Translations under genes and position numbers: made by a program
Notes under the pieces: model-generated
Told to the model about the DNA's origin: nothing
The model's input: only the letters and a program-made list of their open reading frames with translations
The model's database searches: none
Part shown: piece after piece, positions 54,260-63,278 of the stretch
Position numbering within the stretch: position 1 is the stretch's first letter
Layout of the letters: every line of letters begins with the position of its first letter
Assembly (NCBI GenBank): GCA_964580075.1
Contig: CAZOJL010000001.1
Location: 55,881-119,880 of the forward strand
DNA: 64,000 bases
DNA from: VGWG01 sp964580075
GTDB lineage: Bacteria; Verrucomicrobiota; Kiritimatiellia; RFP12; JAAYNR01
Reading direction: 5' to 3'

Positions 54260-54721
54260 ATGAACGTTCTGTATTATCTGTTGTGCGGCGTTGAGATCAT
54301 TGTTTGCTTGTTGTTGATCGGGGTCATTCTGTTGCAGCGCAGCAAGGACGGCAGCGCGGCGGGTCTGGGCATTGGCGGCGGCATGGGCGAAGCCATTTTC
54401 GGCGCACAAATGGGGAATGTCCTCACCCGGGCCACCGTGATCCTGGGATTCATCTTCCTCGCCAACACGCTCATCCTGGCGATCCTCTCGGCGCGCAACG
54501 AAGGTCGTTCGCTGATGGATGGCGCCGATGTGCGGCCGGCCCCCCAGTCCGCAACGGCCATGCCCGCCACCCTCCCTGAAATCCCGGCTTCCGCCACCGC
54601 CCCGGATGCCGTTCCCGTCGCCGTGCCGGTCGACACCGTCGTTCCGGTCGCCATGCCCGACGCCGCTGGGCCGGTCGCAGACGCGGCTGATGCACCCCTC
54701 GAAATTCCCGTTGCGGAGTGA
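54260..54721 (+). CDS. secG: Preprotein translocase subunit SecG
   Basis: 153 residues from the ATG at 54260 (an earlier frame overlaps tpiA). Two membrane spans (LLCGVEIIVCLLLIGVILL and ATVILGFIFLANTLILAIL) flank the conserved loop LQRSKDGSAAGLGIGGGMGE. It assists SecYE in export. The C-terminal ~65 residues are a low-complexity Ala/Pro/Val-rich tail, longer than usual for SecG. Confidence 0.94.
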   Translation: MNVLYYLLCGVEIIVCLLLIGVILLQRSKDGSAAGLGIGGGMGEAIFGAQMGNVLTRATVILGFIFLANTLILAILSARNEGRSLMDGADVRPAPQSATAMPATLPEIPASATAPDAVPVAVPVDTVVPVAMPDAAGPVADAADAPLEIPVAE

Positions 54722-54724
54722 GTC

Positions 54725-55405
54725 ATGAGCCTGAATATCGTGGAGCGCATTGCCGACCGGGTGGCGCTGCGGCACGCACTCATCAGCGTGTCGGATAAGA
54801 CCGGCTTGGACACGTTCGTCCCCCATCTGCTGCGCACGGCCCCGGGAATACACCTCTATTCGACCGGCGGCACGTATACGACATTGCGCACCCTCCTCGG
54901 GCCGCAAGCCGACGCGACGTTGACGCAGGTGGCGGACTACACCGGCCAGCCGGAGATGCAAGGCGGCCTCGTGAAGACGCTCGATTTCAAGATCTATCTG
55001 GGACTGCTGAGCGAAACCTGCAACGATGCCCACCAGGCCGATCTGAAACGGGTCGGCGCCGTGGCGTTTGATCTCGTGGTCGTCAACCTCTACCCCTTTC
55101 GCCAGGCGATCGCCCGTCCCGACGTCACCCCCGAATCCGCGCGGACGAATATTGACATCGGCGGCCCCTGCATGGTGCGGGCCTCGGCCAAGAACTATCT
55201 CCGGGTGGCCTCGGTGACCGATCCGGCCGACTATCCCGCGATCACCGCCGAGTTGGCGGCACACCGCGGTACGCTCGGGATCGCCACACGCGCCCGCCTG
55301 ATGCGCAAAGCGTTCCGCCACACCGCCGATTACGACACCGCCATCGCCGCGTTCTTCGGCGGCACGGAAGACGCCGCCATCCGCAACGCCTACACGGTGT
55401 CGTGA
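54725..55405 (+). CDS. Stand-alone IMP cyclohydrolase (PurH N-terminal domain)
   Basis: 226 residues corresponding to the N-terminal MGS-like half of bifunctional PurH: HALISVSDKTGLDTF, LYSTGGTYTTLR, GLVKTLDFKIYLG, DLVVVNLYPFRQAIARP, NIDIGGPCMVRASAKNY, RRLM-type helix ending AYDTAI. The residues implicated in cyclohydrolase catalysis (Lys in VKTL, Tyr in NLYPF, Asp in NIDIGG, Lys in SAKN) are present. The usual KTLHPKIHGG has become KTLDFKIYLG. The AICAR formyltransferase half is absent: a stop is followed by a fumarase gene. It closes the ring of IMP in purine synthesis if active. It starts 3 bp after secG. Confidence 0.85.
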   Translation: MSLNIVERIADRVALRHALISVSDKTGLDTFVPHLLRTAPGIHLYSTGGTYTTLRTLLGPQADATLTQVADYTGQPEMQGGLVKTLDFKIYLGLLSETCNDAHQADLKRVGAVAFDLVVVNLYPFRQAIARPDVTPESARTNIDIGGPCMVRASAKNYLRVASVTDPADYPAITAELAAHRGTLGIATRARLMRKAFRHTADYDTAIAAFFGGTEDAAIRNAYTVS

Positions 55406-55456
55406 CCAGCGGCGTCGGACCGACAGGCGGTCGCAACGACGTGTTTGAGGGTTGCG

Positions 55457-56329
55457 ATGACGAATTGGACGACTATCCTGACCGATCTGATCCGGCGCTC
55501 CTCCTGCAATCTGCCCGAGGACGTCGAACGGCATATCCGTAACGGCCATGCCCGCGAGGTTCCCCACAGCCGCGCCGCCTCCATTCTCGACTCAATCCTG
55601 GAAAACACGGCCCTCGCGCGCGTGCAGGAAACCCCGATCTGCCAGGACACCGGAACCCTGACATTCTTCGTCCACCTGCCGGATGACGGCACCGTGCGAC
55701 CGGACGTCTTCGAAGCCGCGGCCCGCGACGCCGTGCGGGAGGCAACGCGGCAGGGATGGTTGCGACGCAATACCATCGAGACCCTCGGCGGCGGTTCGAT
55801 TGACGACAACGTGGCCGCGGGATGTCCGGTGTGCCATGTTGCGTTCGGACCGCATCCGTGGACGGAGGTGTCGCTGCTGCAGAAGGGCGGCGGGTGCGAG
55901 AACATGAGCGCCCAATACAGCCTCCCCGACGAGGCCCTGGGCGCCGGGCGTAACCTGGATGGCGTGCGGGCCTGCGTGCTCGACGCGGTGTGGCGCGCAC
56001 AGGGACAGGGATGCGCGCCGGGAATTCTGGGCGTGTGCGTCGGTTCCGACCGCGCCGGCGGTTTCCTGGAAGCGAAACGTCAGTTGCTCCGTCCGCTCGA
56101 TGACCCTGCCGAAGACCCCCTTCTGGCCGATCTCGAACACCGCCTGCTGGAAGACGCCAACGCGCTGGGCATCGGTCCGATGGGCATGGGTGGCCAAACC
56201 ACGGTGCTGGGCGTTAATCTCACCGCCCAGACGCGTCTACCCGCCTCGTATTTCGTCACCATCGCCTACATGTGTTGGGCCTGCCGGCGGCACACCGTCC
56301 GCATCGGAGCAGACGGGCAGGCCTGCTGA
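55457..56329 (+). CDS. Class I fumarate hydratase (fumarase/tartrate dehydratase), alpha subunit
   Basis: 290 residues from the ATG at 55457 (the TTG at 55445 is in frame). Iron-sulfur lyase signatures: VQETPICQDTGTLTFFVHL, KGGGCENMSAQYSLP and GVCVGSDRAGGFLEAKR supply the three cluster cysteines, and GIGPMGMGGQTTVLGVN the substrate site. It interconverts fumarate and malate (or dehydrates tartrate) using a [4Fe-4S] cluster. The beta subunit usually encoded next to it is missing: a 248-bp repeat region and an unrelated gene follow. Confidence 0.92.
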   Translation: MTNWTTILTDLIRRSSCNLPEDVERHIRNGHAREVPHSRAASILDSILENTALARVQETPICQDTGTLTFFVHLPDDGTVRPDVFEAAARDAVREATRQGWLRRNTIETLGGGSIDDNVAAGCPVCHVAFGPHPWTEVSLLQKGGGCENMSAQYSLPDEALGAGRNLDGVRACVLDAVWRAQGQGCAPGILGVCVGSDRAGGFLEAKRQLLRPLDDPAEDPLLADLEHRLLEDANALGIGPMGMGGQTTVLGVNLTAQTRLPASYFVTIAYMCWACRRHTVRIGADGQAC

Positions 56330-56351
56330 CCTCCTGGATTCTAATCTGAGA

Positions 56352-56502
56352 AACCAGGGTTCAGGGCCTCAGGGTTCAGGCAAGAATGTTCCATCCTGAA
56401 CCCCGAACCCTGAACCCTTTCTCATCTCCTCTTCCATCCGGCCGCAGGCCGGTGGCCCCCCTGACTCCTGACTCCTGTGCGAATTCAACAAAGTTGAATC
56501 GC
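56352..56502. repeat. Inverted GGGTTCA/CTGAACC heptamers and hairpin
   Basis: Units of GGGTTCAGG face CCTGAACCC units around a short loop (56355-56420). Then come TGACTCC heptamers (about 56461-56477) and a GCGA-ATTCAAC-AAA-GTTGAAT-CGC hairpin (56479-56502). It occupies the gap after the fumarase gene, the only repeat array of this style in the housekeeping half. Confidence 0.8.
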
Positions 56503-56577
56503 ACCTCCAAAAAACACCAGCGCCGATTTGCTTATGGCGGCGCGCCGATAATTACGGTATCCTAGTATTCAATCGCC

Positions 56578-57282
56578 ATGAACAAAAAACCGATGCAATT
56601 TGATTTCTGGTACGCGGTGAACAACACCGAGATCCTCGTTTCGCCGCAGCGCCACCTCGAAACCTTCGGCAACACGCTGATCAACTACACGCTGATCAGC
56701 GAGTTGATGGATTCGGTGGGCCAGGTGCGCGTACGCGAGGGACGAATGCAGGCCATGCGTCCGCAGATCATTACGCCGGCGGCTTATTCCAGCATGATTC
56801 TGGAGGGCTTCGGCGAACAGGCGGAGCAGTACCTCGAATGGCTCCGCGAGCACGAGGATCACGTGCGGGTGCTGCGCTATGGCTACACGCTCAAGCAGGA
56901 GGCGTTTAGCGAACAGGTCGTGACCGACAAGATCGAAAGCGTGGTGGGACGGGTCAAGGATGCGGCCGCCGGCAAGCACGACCCGTTCAGCGCCGTGATC
57001 AAAGGGGTGGACTCGCCGTGGGACGTCTGCCTGATCCGACTCTTCTGGAAGACGGTGCAGGATTCGGCGCAAGCCAACATCCGCGAGCTGACCGAACGCC
57101 ACCTCTTCGAAATGCGCGACGGCATTCCGATGGCCGTGCGGGAGGAGATTGATCAGGCGTTCACCCGCGCCGAGAAGGATGCGACGCTGATCAAGCCGCT
57201 CGGCAAGCTGCTGCAGGATAAAGGGGTCTTCGACCACTATCAGGACCGATTCTTCTCGTTGGTCAGGCGGAGGAGCGAATGA
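56578..57282 (+). CDS. Conserved-looking hypothetical protein coupled to parA
   Basis: 234 residues with no signal peptide or membrane span. Mostly alpha-helical, acidic and basic residues mixed, with a cytoplasmic look (FDFWYAVNNTEILVSPQRHL, LEWLREHEDHVRVLRYGYTL). No family recognised. It overlaps parA by ATGA (57279-57282), so it is translationally coupled and may act in chromosome partition or its control. Confidence 0.75.
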   Translation: MNKKPMQFDFWYAVNNTEILVSPQRHLETFGNTLINYTLISELMDSVGQVRVREGRMQAMRPQIITPAAYSSMILEGFGEQAEQYLEWLREHEDHVRVLRYGYTLKQEAFSEQVVTDKIESVVGRVKDAAAGKHDPFSAVIKGVDSPWDVCLIRLFWKTVQDSAQANIRELTERHLFEMRDGIPMAVREEIDQAFTRAEKDATLIKPLGKLLQDKGVFDHYQDRFFSLVRRRSE

Positions 57283-58097
57283 GCGAAGCAGCGGCGACGA
57301 ACGGCAAGCCTGCGCGCGTGATCGCGGTGGCCAATCAGAAGGGCGGCGTCGGCAAGACCACGACCGTGGTCAATCTGGCGGCTTCCTTGGCGCTGGACGG
57401 TAAGACGGTGTTGGTGATCGATATCGATCCGCAGGCAAACGCCACGAGCGGCCTGGGCGTGCCGCAGCAGAAGGGCATGAGCCTCTATCCGGTGCTGACC
57501 GGCACGGCCGATGTGGCCGACATCATCCAGCCGACCCCTTTCGAGGGCGTCAACATCATCCCCGCAGAGCTCGATCTGGCCGGTGCCGAAGTCGAGATCG
57601 CGCGTATGGGGAACCATCTGCATGCCGTGCGAAAAGTTATCGAACGCGTGCTGGAGGCCAGCGTCTTCGACTTTATCCTCCTGGACTGCCCGCCCTCACT
57701 GGGAATCCTCATGACCGCCTCGCTGGCTGCCGCCGACGGCGTTCTCGTGACCATGCAGTGCGAGTATTACGCGATGGAGGGGCTGAGCGTGATCACCAAC
57801 CTCGTCCAGCGCCTGCAATGCGGCGGTGTCAACCCGGGCCTCGAATTGCAGGGGATTCTGATGACCATGTTCGACGGTCGCACCAATCTGGCCGGCGATG
57901 TGGTGAAAGAGGTGCGATCCCACTTTGGCAAGACGGTCTATGAAACCGTAATCCCCCGCAACGTGCGGATCAGCGAGGCACCCAGTTTCGGCCAACCCGT
58001 TGTCACCTTTGACCCCGCGAGCCGCGGCGCGCAGGCCTACCGGGCCTTCGGCATGGAATTCGCCGCCCGCGAACACGCCCGCATCAAGACGGTTTAA
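57279..58097 (+). CDS. parA: ParA-family chromosome partitioning ATPase
   Basis: 272 residues. Deviant Walker A NQKGGVGKTTTVVNLA (about 19-34), switch VLVIDIDPQANATSGLG, and Walker B-like DFILLDCPPSLGILM. It matches chromosomal Soj/ParA (MinD/ParA superfamily), which moves ParB-parS complexes by ATP-dependent DNA binding. No parB follows, and the next gene is murD 16 bp on. Start overlaps the previous gene's stop. Confidence 0.94.
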   Translation: MSEAAATNGKPARVIAVANQKGGVGKTTTVVNLAASLALDGKTVLVIDIDPQANATSGLGVPQQKGMSLYPVLTGTADVADIIQPTPFEGVNIIPAELDLAGAEVEIARMGNHLHAVRKVIERVLEASVFDFILLDCPPSLGILMTASLAAADGVLVTMQCEYYAMEGLSVITNLVQRLQCGGVNPGLELQGILMTMFDGRTNLAGDVVKEVRSHFGKTVYETVIPRNVRISEAPSFGQPVVTFDPASRGAQAYRAFGMEFAAREHARIKTV

Positions 58098-58113
58098 CCC
58101 GAAGGATGGGCCG

Positions 58114-59511
58114 ATGACGAACCGTTCTGCGCAGATGATCCAGGCCGGCACGCGTGTCGTCGTGCTGGGCGCGGGTGTGAGCGGCGTGGCTGCAGCCAGG
58201 CTCGTCTGCAAGCACGGCGGGACGGCACAGGTGCTGGACGAGGCGCCGGAACCCGCCACGGCGCGGGCGCGTGAGGCGCTGCGCGCCTGCGGCGCTACGG
58301 TCCGAGGCGGCGGCGGACCGTTTCCTGACGATCCCTGCGACCTGTGCGTGGCCAGCCCGGCCTTTGCCGCCGACCACCCATGGCTGACCGCCTGCGCGGT
58401 ACGCGGCATCCCCGTGCTCGCCGAACTCGAACTGGGCGCGCGCTATTGGCCCGACCGCATCCTCGCGATCACGGGCAGCAAGGGCAAGAGTTCACTGGTG
58501 AAGCTGTGTGCCGAGACGCTCTGCGCCGCCGGGGTTCCTGCAGCGCCGGCCGGAAATTACGGCACCCCGCTGTGTGCGCTCGTGTTGGACACACCTGACC
58601 TGACCTGGGCGGTGGTTGAGGTCAGTTCCTTCCAACTCGAACACGTCACGACGTGTGCGCCCGATGTGGCGGTGCTGCTCAACGTCCAGCCCGATCACCT
58701 CGACCGACACGGCACGTTTGAAACCTACAGGACACTCAAAGAGAAACTGTTCGTCCATCAACCGACGCACGGGCTGGCGCTTCTGCCCACAGGCTACGAG
58801 ACGCGCTATGGATGCGTGGCCACACCCGCGCGCAAGGCGACGTTCGGCCCCGACGTCGCGGCCGACTGGCGCTACAGCGACCATGCGGTGACCGCGCCCG
58901 GAGAACCGGACGGCAGGCGGGTCGGGCTGGCGGGCGCGTGGTTCGACAACCCGGTGCTGGGATTGGCCGCTGCTGCCGGGTGCGCGGCATTGACGGCGTG
59001 TGGACTCACCCGGTCCCAGATCGAGGCCGGCATGCGGGCTTTTGCCCCCCTTCCCCACCGGATGCAGACCGTCCTTGAGCGCAACGGCGTCCGCTTTGTC
59101 GACGATTCCAAGGCGACCAGCCTCACCGCGCTTGCCGCGGCGCTCATGATGGTCGGAACACCCGTGCGACTGATCGCCGGCGGGCGCCTGAAAGAGTCCG
59201 ATTTGGCGGGTGTAAAAGAATTGCTGACAAAACACACCCGAAGGGTTTATCTTATTGGTGAATCCGCGAATCAGATGGCTGAGGCGTGGCATGACGCCGC
59301 ATCGTGCGAGGTCTGTGAAACCATGGATCGCGCCGTTGCGCGGGCGGTGGCCGAAGCGATGCCCGGGGAAACGGTGTTGCTCTCGCCCGGCACTGCGAGT
59401 TTTGATCAATTTAAAAATTATCACGCGCGCGGCGAGCGGTTCGCGCAGGCGGCCCGTCAGGTGACGGTGTGCGCGGCGCGGCCTTCTGGCCGACCGGAGG
59501 ACAAGCAATGA
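58114..59511 (+). CDS. murD: UDP-N-acetylmuramoyl-L-alanine--D-glutamate ligase
   Basis: 465 residues from the ATG at 58114 (the earlier frame lies in parA). Mur ligase features: N-terminal Rossmann VVVLGAGVSGVAAARL, ATP-binding AITGSKGKSSLVKL, EVSSFQLEHV, NVQPDHLDRHGTFETY and C-terminal PHRMQTV, DDSKATSLTAL, LSPGTASFDQFKNYHARGE. It adds D-glutamate to the peptidoglycan precursor. It overlaps the LysM lipoprotein gene by ATGA (59508-59511), with ftsW next. Confidence 0.97.
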   Translation: MTNRSAQMIQAGTRVVVLGAGVSGVAAARLVCKHGGTAQVLDEAPEPATARAREALRACGATVRGGGGPFPDDPCDLCVASPAFAADHPWLTACAVRGIPVLAELELGARYWPDRILAITGSKGKSSLVKLCAETLCAAGVPAAPAGNYGTPLCALVLDTPDLTWAVVEVSSFQLEHVTTCAPDVAVLLNVQPDHLDRHGTFETYRTLKEKLFVHQPTHGLALLPTGYETRYGCVATPARKATFGPDVAADWRYSDHAVTAPGEPDGRRVGLAGAWFDNPVLGLAAAAGCAALTACGLTRSQIEAGMRAFAPLPHRMQTVLERNGVRFVDDSKATSLTALAAALMMVGTPVRLIAGGRLKESDLAGVKELLTKHTRRVYLIGESANQMAEAWHDAASCEVCETMDRAVARAVAEAMPGETVLLSPGTASFDQFKNYHARGERFAQAARQVTVCAARPSGRPEDKQ

Positions 59512-60440
59512 AGGTGACGAAACAGAAGTTGACGACGTGGGCAATCGGGATCCCAGCGCTGGCAAGTGTCTGCTTGATGCATGGATGCGGTTATATCGGC
59601 ACTCCCAAAGAGTCGGACGTCCAGGTGATTCCGAATGACACGACATGGCCCGTCGACGTGGACAGCGCCGTCGCCGTGCAGCCGGTTCAGCCGGCCGGCC
59701 CCGTCACCACACCCTACAGCGTTGTCAAGGGCGACACCCTGATGGTGATCGCGGCGCAGTACGATCTACGCTGGCAGGACGTCGTTGCCGTCAACCCCGG
59801 CATCAATCCCAACAGGCTTCGCATCGGCCAGGTGGTCCAGCTTCCCGGTCAGGTGGACGTGACTCTCAAGAAGGCTGTGAGCCGCGCTTCGGCAAGGTCG
59901 GCGAATCCGGTCGCATCCGAGGGAACGATCACCCACAAGGTGCAGAAGGGTGAGTCGCTCTCGGTCATCGCCCGCCGGTACGGTGTGAAAGTCGTGGATC
60001 TCAAGCAAGCCAACAATCTCACGTCCGACATGATCCGCATCGGTCAGACATTGAAAATTGTCAATCCGACCCGCGCGTCCGGAGCGGGCGCAACCCCCAC
60101 GCCTGCGGCCGTGAAAGCCCCCGCCGTTGTGGCTCCGGTTAAAGCCGTCACGCCTGCCGCCGCCGACACGCCTGTCACCCCTGTCAAATCCGTGCCGCCG
60201 AAACCCGCCCCCACGCTTGAGGCTGCGGACGATGCGGCCTCTGCCGTGGTGACACCGGCCGCCGCAACGCCGCAAAGCTTCCGGCTTTACACGGTGAAGG
60301 AAAACGAGGATTTGTACGCGGTTGCAATCCGCTGGGGCGTGAGTCCCAATGAGATTAAGACCCTGAACAACCTGACGGGAAACGATCTGGAGCCGGGCAA
60401 GACGATCAAGATCCCGAATCCGCAAGAGCCTCAGCATTAA
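59508..60440 (+). CDS. LysM-repeat lipoprotein
   Basis: 310 residues with a lipobox (CLMHGC, Cys about 26), so likely membrane anchored. Three LysM domains at about 68-110, 142-185 and 260-305 (VVKGDTLMVIAAQYDLRW; VQKGESLSVIARRYGVKV; VKENEDLYAVAIRWGVSP), separated by an Ala/Pro/Val-rich linker. LysM binds peptidoglycan. Its place between murD and ftsW suggests a role at the growing or dividing cell wall. No peptidase domain is attached. Confidence 0.92.
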   Translation: MKVTKQKLTTWAIGIPALASVCLMHGCGYIGTPKESDVQVIPNDTTWPVDVDSAVAVQPVQPAGPVTTPYSVVKGDTLMVIAAQYDLRWQDVVAVNPGINPNRLRIGQVVQLPGQVDVTLKKAVSRASARSANPVASEGTITHKVQKGESLSVIARRYGVKVVDLKQANNLTSDMIRIGQTLKIVNPTRASGAGATPTPAAVKAPAVVAPVKAVTPAAADTPVTPVKSVPPKPAPTLEAADDAASAVVTPAAATPQSFRLYTVKENEDLYAVAIRWGVSPNEIKTLNNLTGNDLEPGKTIKIPNPQEPQH

Positions 60441-60464
60441 CGCGATTCTGCGGCAGGATGGCCG

Positions 60465-61592
60465 ATGCGCAAGGTTTTGACAGCATTGTGCCTGGCGGTT
60501 CTCTGCTTGGTGGTATTCGGAATCGTGAGTGTCGGCAGCGCGAGTTCCGTGCGGGGTGCCGCCGTTCATGGCAACCCGCTTTATTTCACCTACCGCCAGA
60601 TCATCTGGTGTCTGATAGGCGCGGGTGGCGCGGTCGTTGCGTCCCGCTTTGACTACCACCTCTGGCGACGGCTGGAGTTTCGCGTGGCGTTGGGGACGGT
60701 GCTGGCCCTGGCGCTGATTCTGGTGCTGATCCCGGGAATCGGCTCCAAGGTCAATGGCAGTCGGCGCTGGATTCGACTGGCCTTCTTTTCACTGCAGCCG
60801 AGTGAATTCGCAAAACTCGGCGTCGTGATCCTCTTCTCCGCCTGGATGGACGCCATTGGCCGGCGAGCAAAACGGTTCGTCAAGGGCTTTCTCATCCCGT
60901 GTGTCGGACTGGCTTTTGTGGTGGTGCTGCTGATGTTGGAGCCCGATTACGGCGCGACGTTCGTCACGGCCGTCCTGGCGGGTTCCATCCTGTTCGCGGC
61001 AGGCACACGTTTCGTCTATCTGGGCGGCTTCGGCCTGCTCGGCATCGCCGGAATCAGCCTGCTGGTCTGGCGCGATCCCGTGCGCTTGGAGCGGATTCTC
61101 GCGTGGTGGCATGGAACCTCACACCAGGTGAAGCAATCCATTCTCGCCTTCGTCAACGGCGGCGTATCCGGCGTGGGCCCCAACAACAGCATGCAGAAGC
61201 AATTCTACCTCCCCGAGGCCCACACCGATTTCATCTTCGCCATCACCGGCGAGGAATTCGGCTTGGTGGGCACGCTGTCCGTCATCCTCTTGTTCGTGGT
61301 GGTGTTGGTGTGCGGCATCTGGATCGCGCTCAAAGCGCCCGACCGTCTCGGCCGCCTGACCGCCTTTGGTCTGACGCTCCTGATCGTGCTTCAGGCCACA
61401 TTCAACATGGGTGTCGTCATCGGCGTGCTTCCCCCCAAGGGACTGGCGCTCCCGTTCCTCAGCTACGGCGGCACCAACATGCTGGTCTCCCTGATCGCCA
61501 TCGGTATCTTGATCAATGTCGGGCGTCATGCCGAGGAACTCGAACACGACGCCCATGCCCAGATGGTTCGCAATGCCGCACAAAGGATTTGA
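60465..61592 (+). CDS. ftsW: Peptidoglycan polymerase FtsW (SEDS family)
   Basis: 375 residues, about nine to ten membrane spans. SEDS signatures: GSRRWIRLAFFSLQPSEFAK, LEPDYGATFVTAVLAGSI (catalytic-type Asp), PEAHTDFIFAITGEEFGLVG and LALPFLSYGGTNM. It polymerises lipid II at the septum (FtsW) or side wall (RodA). The murD neighbourhood favours FtsW. It follows the LysM gene by 24 bp and precedes rsmD by 3 bp. Confidence 0.94.
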   Translation: MRKVLTALCLAVLCLVVFGIVSVGSASSVRGAAVHGNPLYFTYRQIIWCLIGAGGAVVASRFDYHLWRRLEFRVALGTVLALALILVLIPGIGSKVNGSRRWIRLAFFSLQPSEFAKLGVVILFSAWMDAIGRRAKRFVKGFLIPCVGLAFVVVLLMLEPDYGATFVTAVLAGSILFAAGTRFVYLGGFGLLGIAGISLLVWRDPVRLERILAWWHGTSHQVKQSILAFVNGGVSGVGPNNSMQKQFYLPEAHTDFIFAITGEEFGLVGTLSVILLFVVVLVCGIWIALKAPDRLGRLTAFGLTLLIVLQATFNMGVVIGVLPPKGLALPFLSYGGTNMLVSLIAIGILINVGRHAEELEHDAHAQMVRNAAQRI

Positions 61593-61595
61593 ACG

Positions 61596-62150
61596 ATGCG
61601 CATCACGGGCGGGGTCCATTGCGGACGCAAACTGAAAGTACCGCCATCCCCCTTGGTGCGGCCGACTCAGGACCGGGTACGCGAGGCCCTCTTTTCGATG
61701 CTCGCGGGCGTGTTTCCCGCCCTGTCGTTTCTCGATTTGTTCGCGGGTTCGGGAGCCGTCGGCTTCGACGCCCTCAGCCGCGGCGCGGATGCCGTCGTCT
61801 GGGTCGAGTCAGACCCCCGCAACTGCCGGGTACTGACGGAGAACATGAACGCGCTCAAGGCGACAAACGGCCGGGTCGTCTGCGCCGACGCCTGGCGTTG
61901 GGTCACGGGGCCGGGCCTCGGCCTGCGCGCCGATGTGGTCTTCGCAGACCCGCCTTACGCCGACGCGCAAGTCACCGGCTTCACGACGCTGATGAGCGAT
62001 CTGATGATCGGCGATGTGTTGCGCGCGGGGGGCTGGTTTGTCGCCGAACAGCCCGTGCGAATGGGGGTTCCGGAGGTCCCCGGCTGGGACCTGCTGCGGG
62101 ATCGCGCCTACGGTCACACCCGGCTGGTCATCTACCGCAAGTCATCGTAA
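61596..62150 (+). CDS. rsmD: 16S rRNA (guanine-966-N2)-methyltransferase
   Basis: 184 residues. RsmD features: MRITGGVHCGRKLKVP, RPTQDRVREALFSMLAG, the SAM-binding FLDLFAGSGAVGFDALSRGA and the catalytic FADPPYAD (about 114-121). It methylates G966 of 16S rRNA. Start 3 bp after the ftsW stop. Confidence 0.95.
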   Translation: MRITGGVHCGRKLKVPPSPLVRPTQDRVREALFSMLAGVFPALSFLDLFAGSGAVGFDALSRGADAVVWVESDPRNCRVLTENMNALKATNGRVVCADAWRWVTGPGLGLRADVVFADPPYADAQVTGFTTLMSDLMIGDVLRAGGWFVAEQPVRMGVPEVPGWDLLRDRAYGHTRLVIYRKSS

Positions 62151-62169
62151 TTCACAAGGAGCCCTGCAC

Positions 62170-63264
62170 ATGAGCGCATTGCTGTTCGCCGATTATGTCC
62201 CGAAGAACCTCGAACCGGTCAATTCCATCGGGGCGAAATGGATACGCATGCTGGCGGCCATGCCGCTGGAAGCCGTGGTCCGAGACAAACGGGTGTGCGT
62301 CAAAATGCATCTGGGCGGCGGCACGGGATTCACCACCATCCATCCGTTCTTCACCCGCAAGCTGATCGACCGGGTCAAAGCGGCCGGCGCATGCACGGTC
62401 TTTATCGCTGACTCGCCGGGCTCGGTCGCCACGGCAGCCGAACGCGGCTATGCGGCCGAAACCGTGGGCTGTCCGCTTGTCTCCATTAGTGGACCCGACG
62501 ACCGCCATATCCGCCTCACGCCGATCGACCCGCCGTTCGGCGCCTTCCGCGAGGTCGAGATTGGCGGCGAAGTCGGCGAGGCGGAAGCGCTGATTGATTT
62601 CTCGCATATCAAGGGACATGGCGCCTGCGGCTTCGGCGGCGCGTCCAAAAATCTCTCCATGGGATGCGTCTCACAACGGAGCCGGGGAGCGATCCATGCA
62701 TTGGAGGGCGGACTCGACTGGAACGCCGCACACTGCACGCGCTGCAAAGTCTGCGCCGAGAATTGCGAAAATCAGGCGATCACGTTCACGGACGACGGCC
62801 GGTTTGACGTCTTCTACCACAACTGCAAATTCTGCCAGCACTGCGTGCTGATCTGCCCCGAACACGCGATCCACATGCTGGGAGGGCGCTATCGCGATTT
62901 CCAGCGCGGCATGGCGCTGACCACCCGGGCCGTTCTGGACGGATTCAAACCCGAGAACTGTTATTTCATCAACCTGTTGATGAATATCACCGTCTTTTGC
63001 GACTGCTGGGGAATGACAACACCCAACCTCGTGCCCGATATCGGCATTCTCTCCGGTTCGGACATCGTGGCTATCGAGCAAGCCTCACTCGACATGATCC
63101 ACGAGGATAAACTGATCCAGGGGTCCCTCCCCCACGGCTGGACGCTCGGCGAATCCGGCCATTTGTTTGAGAAGATTCACGGCAAAGACCCCTACGCCGT
63201 TATCGAATTTCTTCATGAATTGGGATTGGGCCACCGCGATTACACGGTCACCCAAATCGCGTAA
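62170..63264 (+). CDS. DUF362 protein with 2x[4Fe-4S] ferredoxin domain
   Basis: 364 residues from the ATG at 62170, with AAGGAG upstream (the earlier frame lies in rsmD). The N-terminal DUF362 region (VCVKMHLGGGTGFTTIHPFF, FIADSPGSVATAAERG) is followed by two ferredoxin clusters (HCTRCKVCAENCENQAITF; CKFCQHCVLICPEHAIHML). Such proteins are cytoplasmic electron carriers or iron-sulfur chaperone-like enzymes of unknown reaction, common in anaerobes. Confidence 0.9.
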   Translation: MSALLFADYVPKNLEPVNSIGAKWIRMLAAMPLEAVVRDKRVCVKMHLGGGTGFTTIHPFFTRKLIDRVKAAGACTVFIADSPGSVATAAERGYAAETVGCPLVSISGPDDRHIRLTPIDPPFGAFREVEIGGEVGEAEALIDFSHIKGHGACGFGGASKNLSMGCVSQRSRGAIHALEGGLDWNAAHCTRCKVCAENCENQAITFTDDGRFDVFYHNCKFCQHCVLICPEHAIHMLGGRYRDFQRGMALTTRAVLDGFKPENCYFINLLMNITVFCDCWGMTTPNLVPDIGILSGSDIVAIEQASLDMIHEDKLIQGSLPHGWTLGESGHLFEKIHGKDPYAVIEFLHELGLGHRDYTVTQIA

Positions 63265-63278
63265 AACACGGGAAATCC

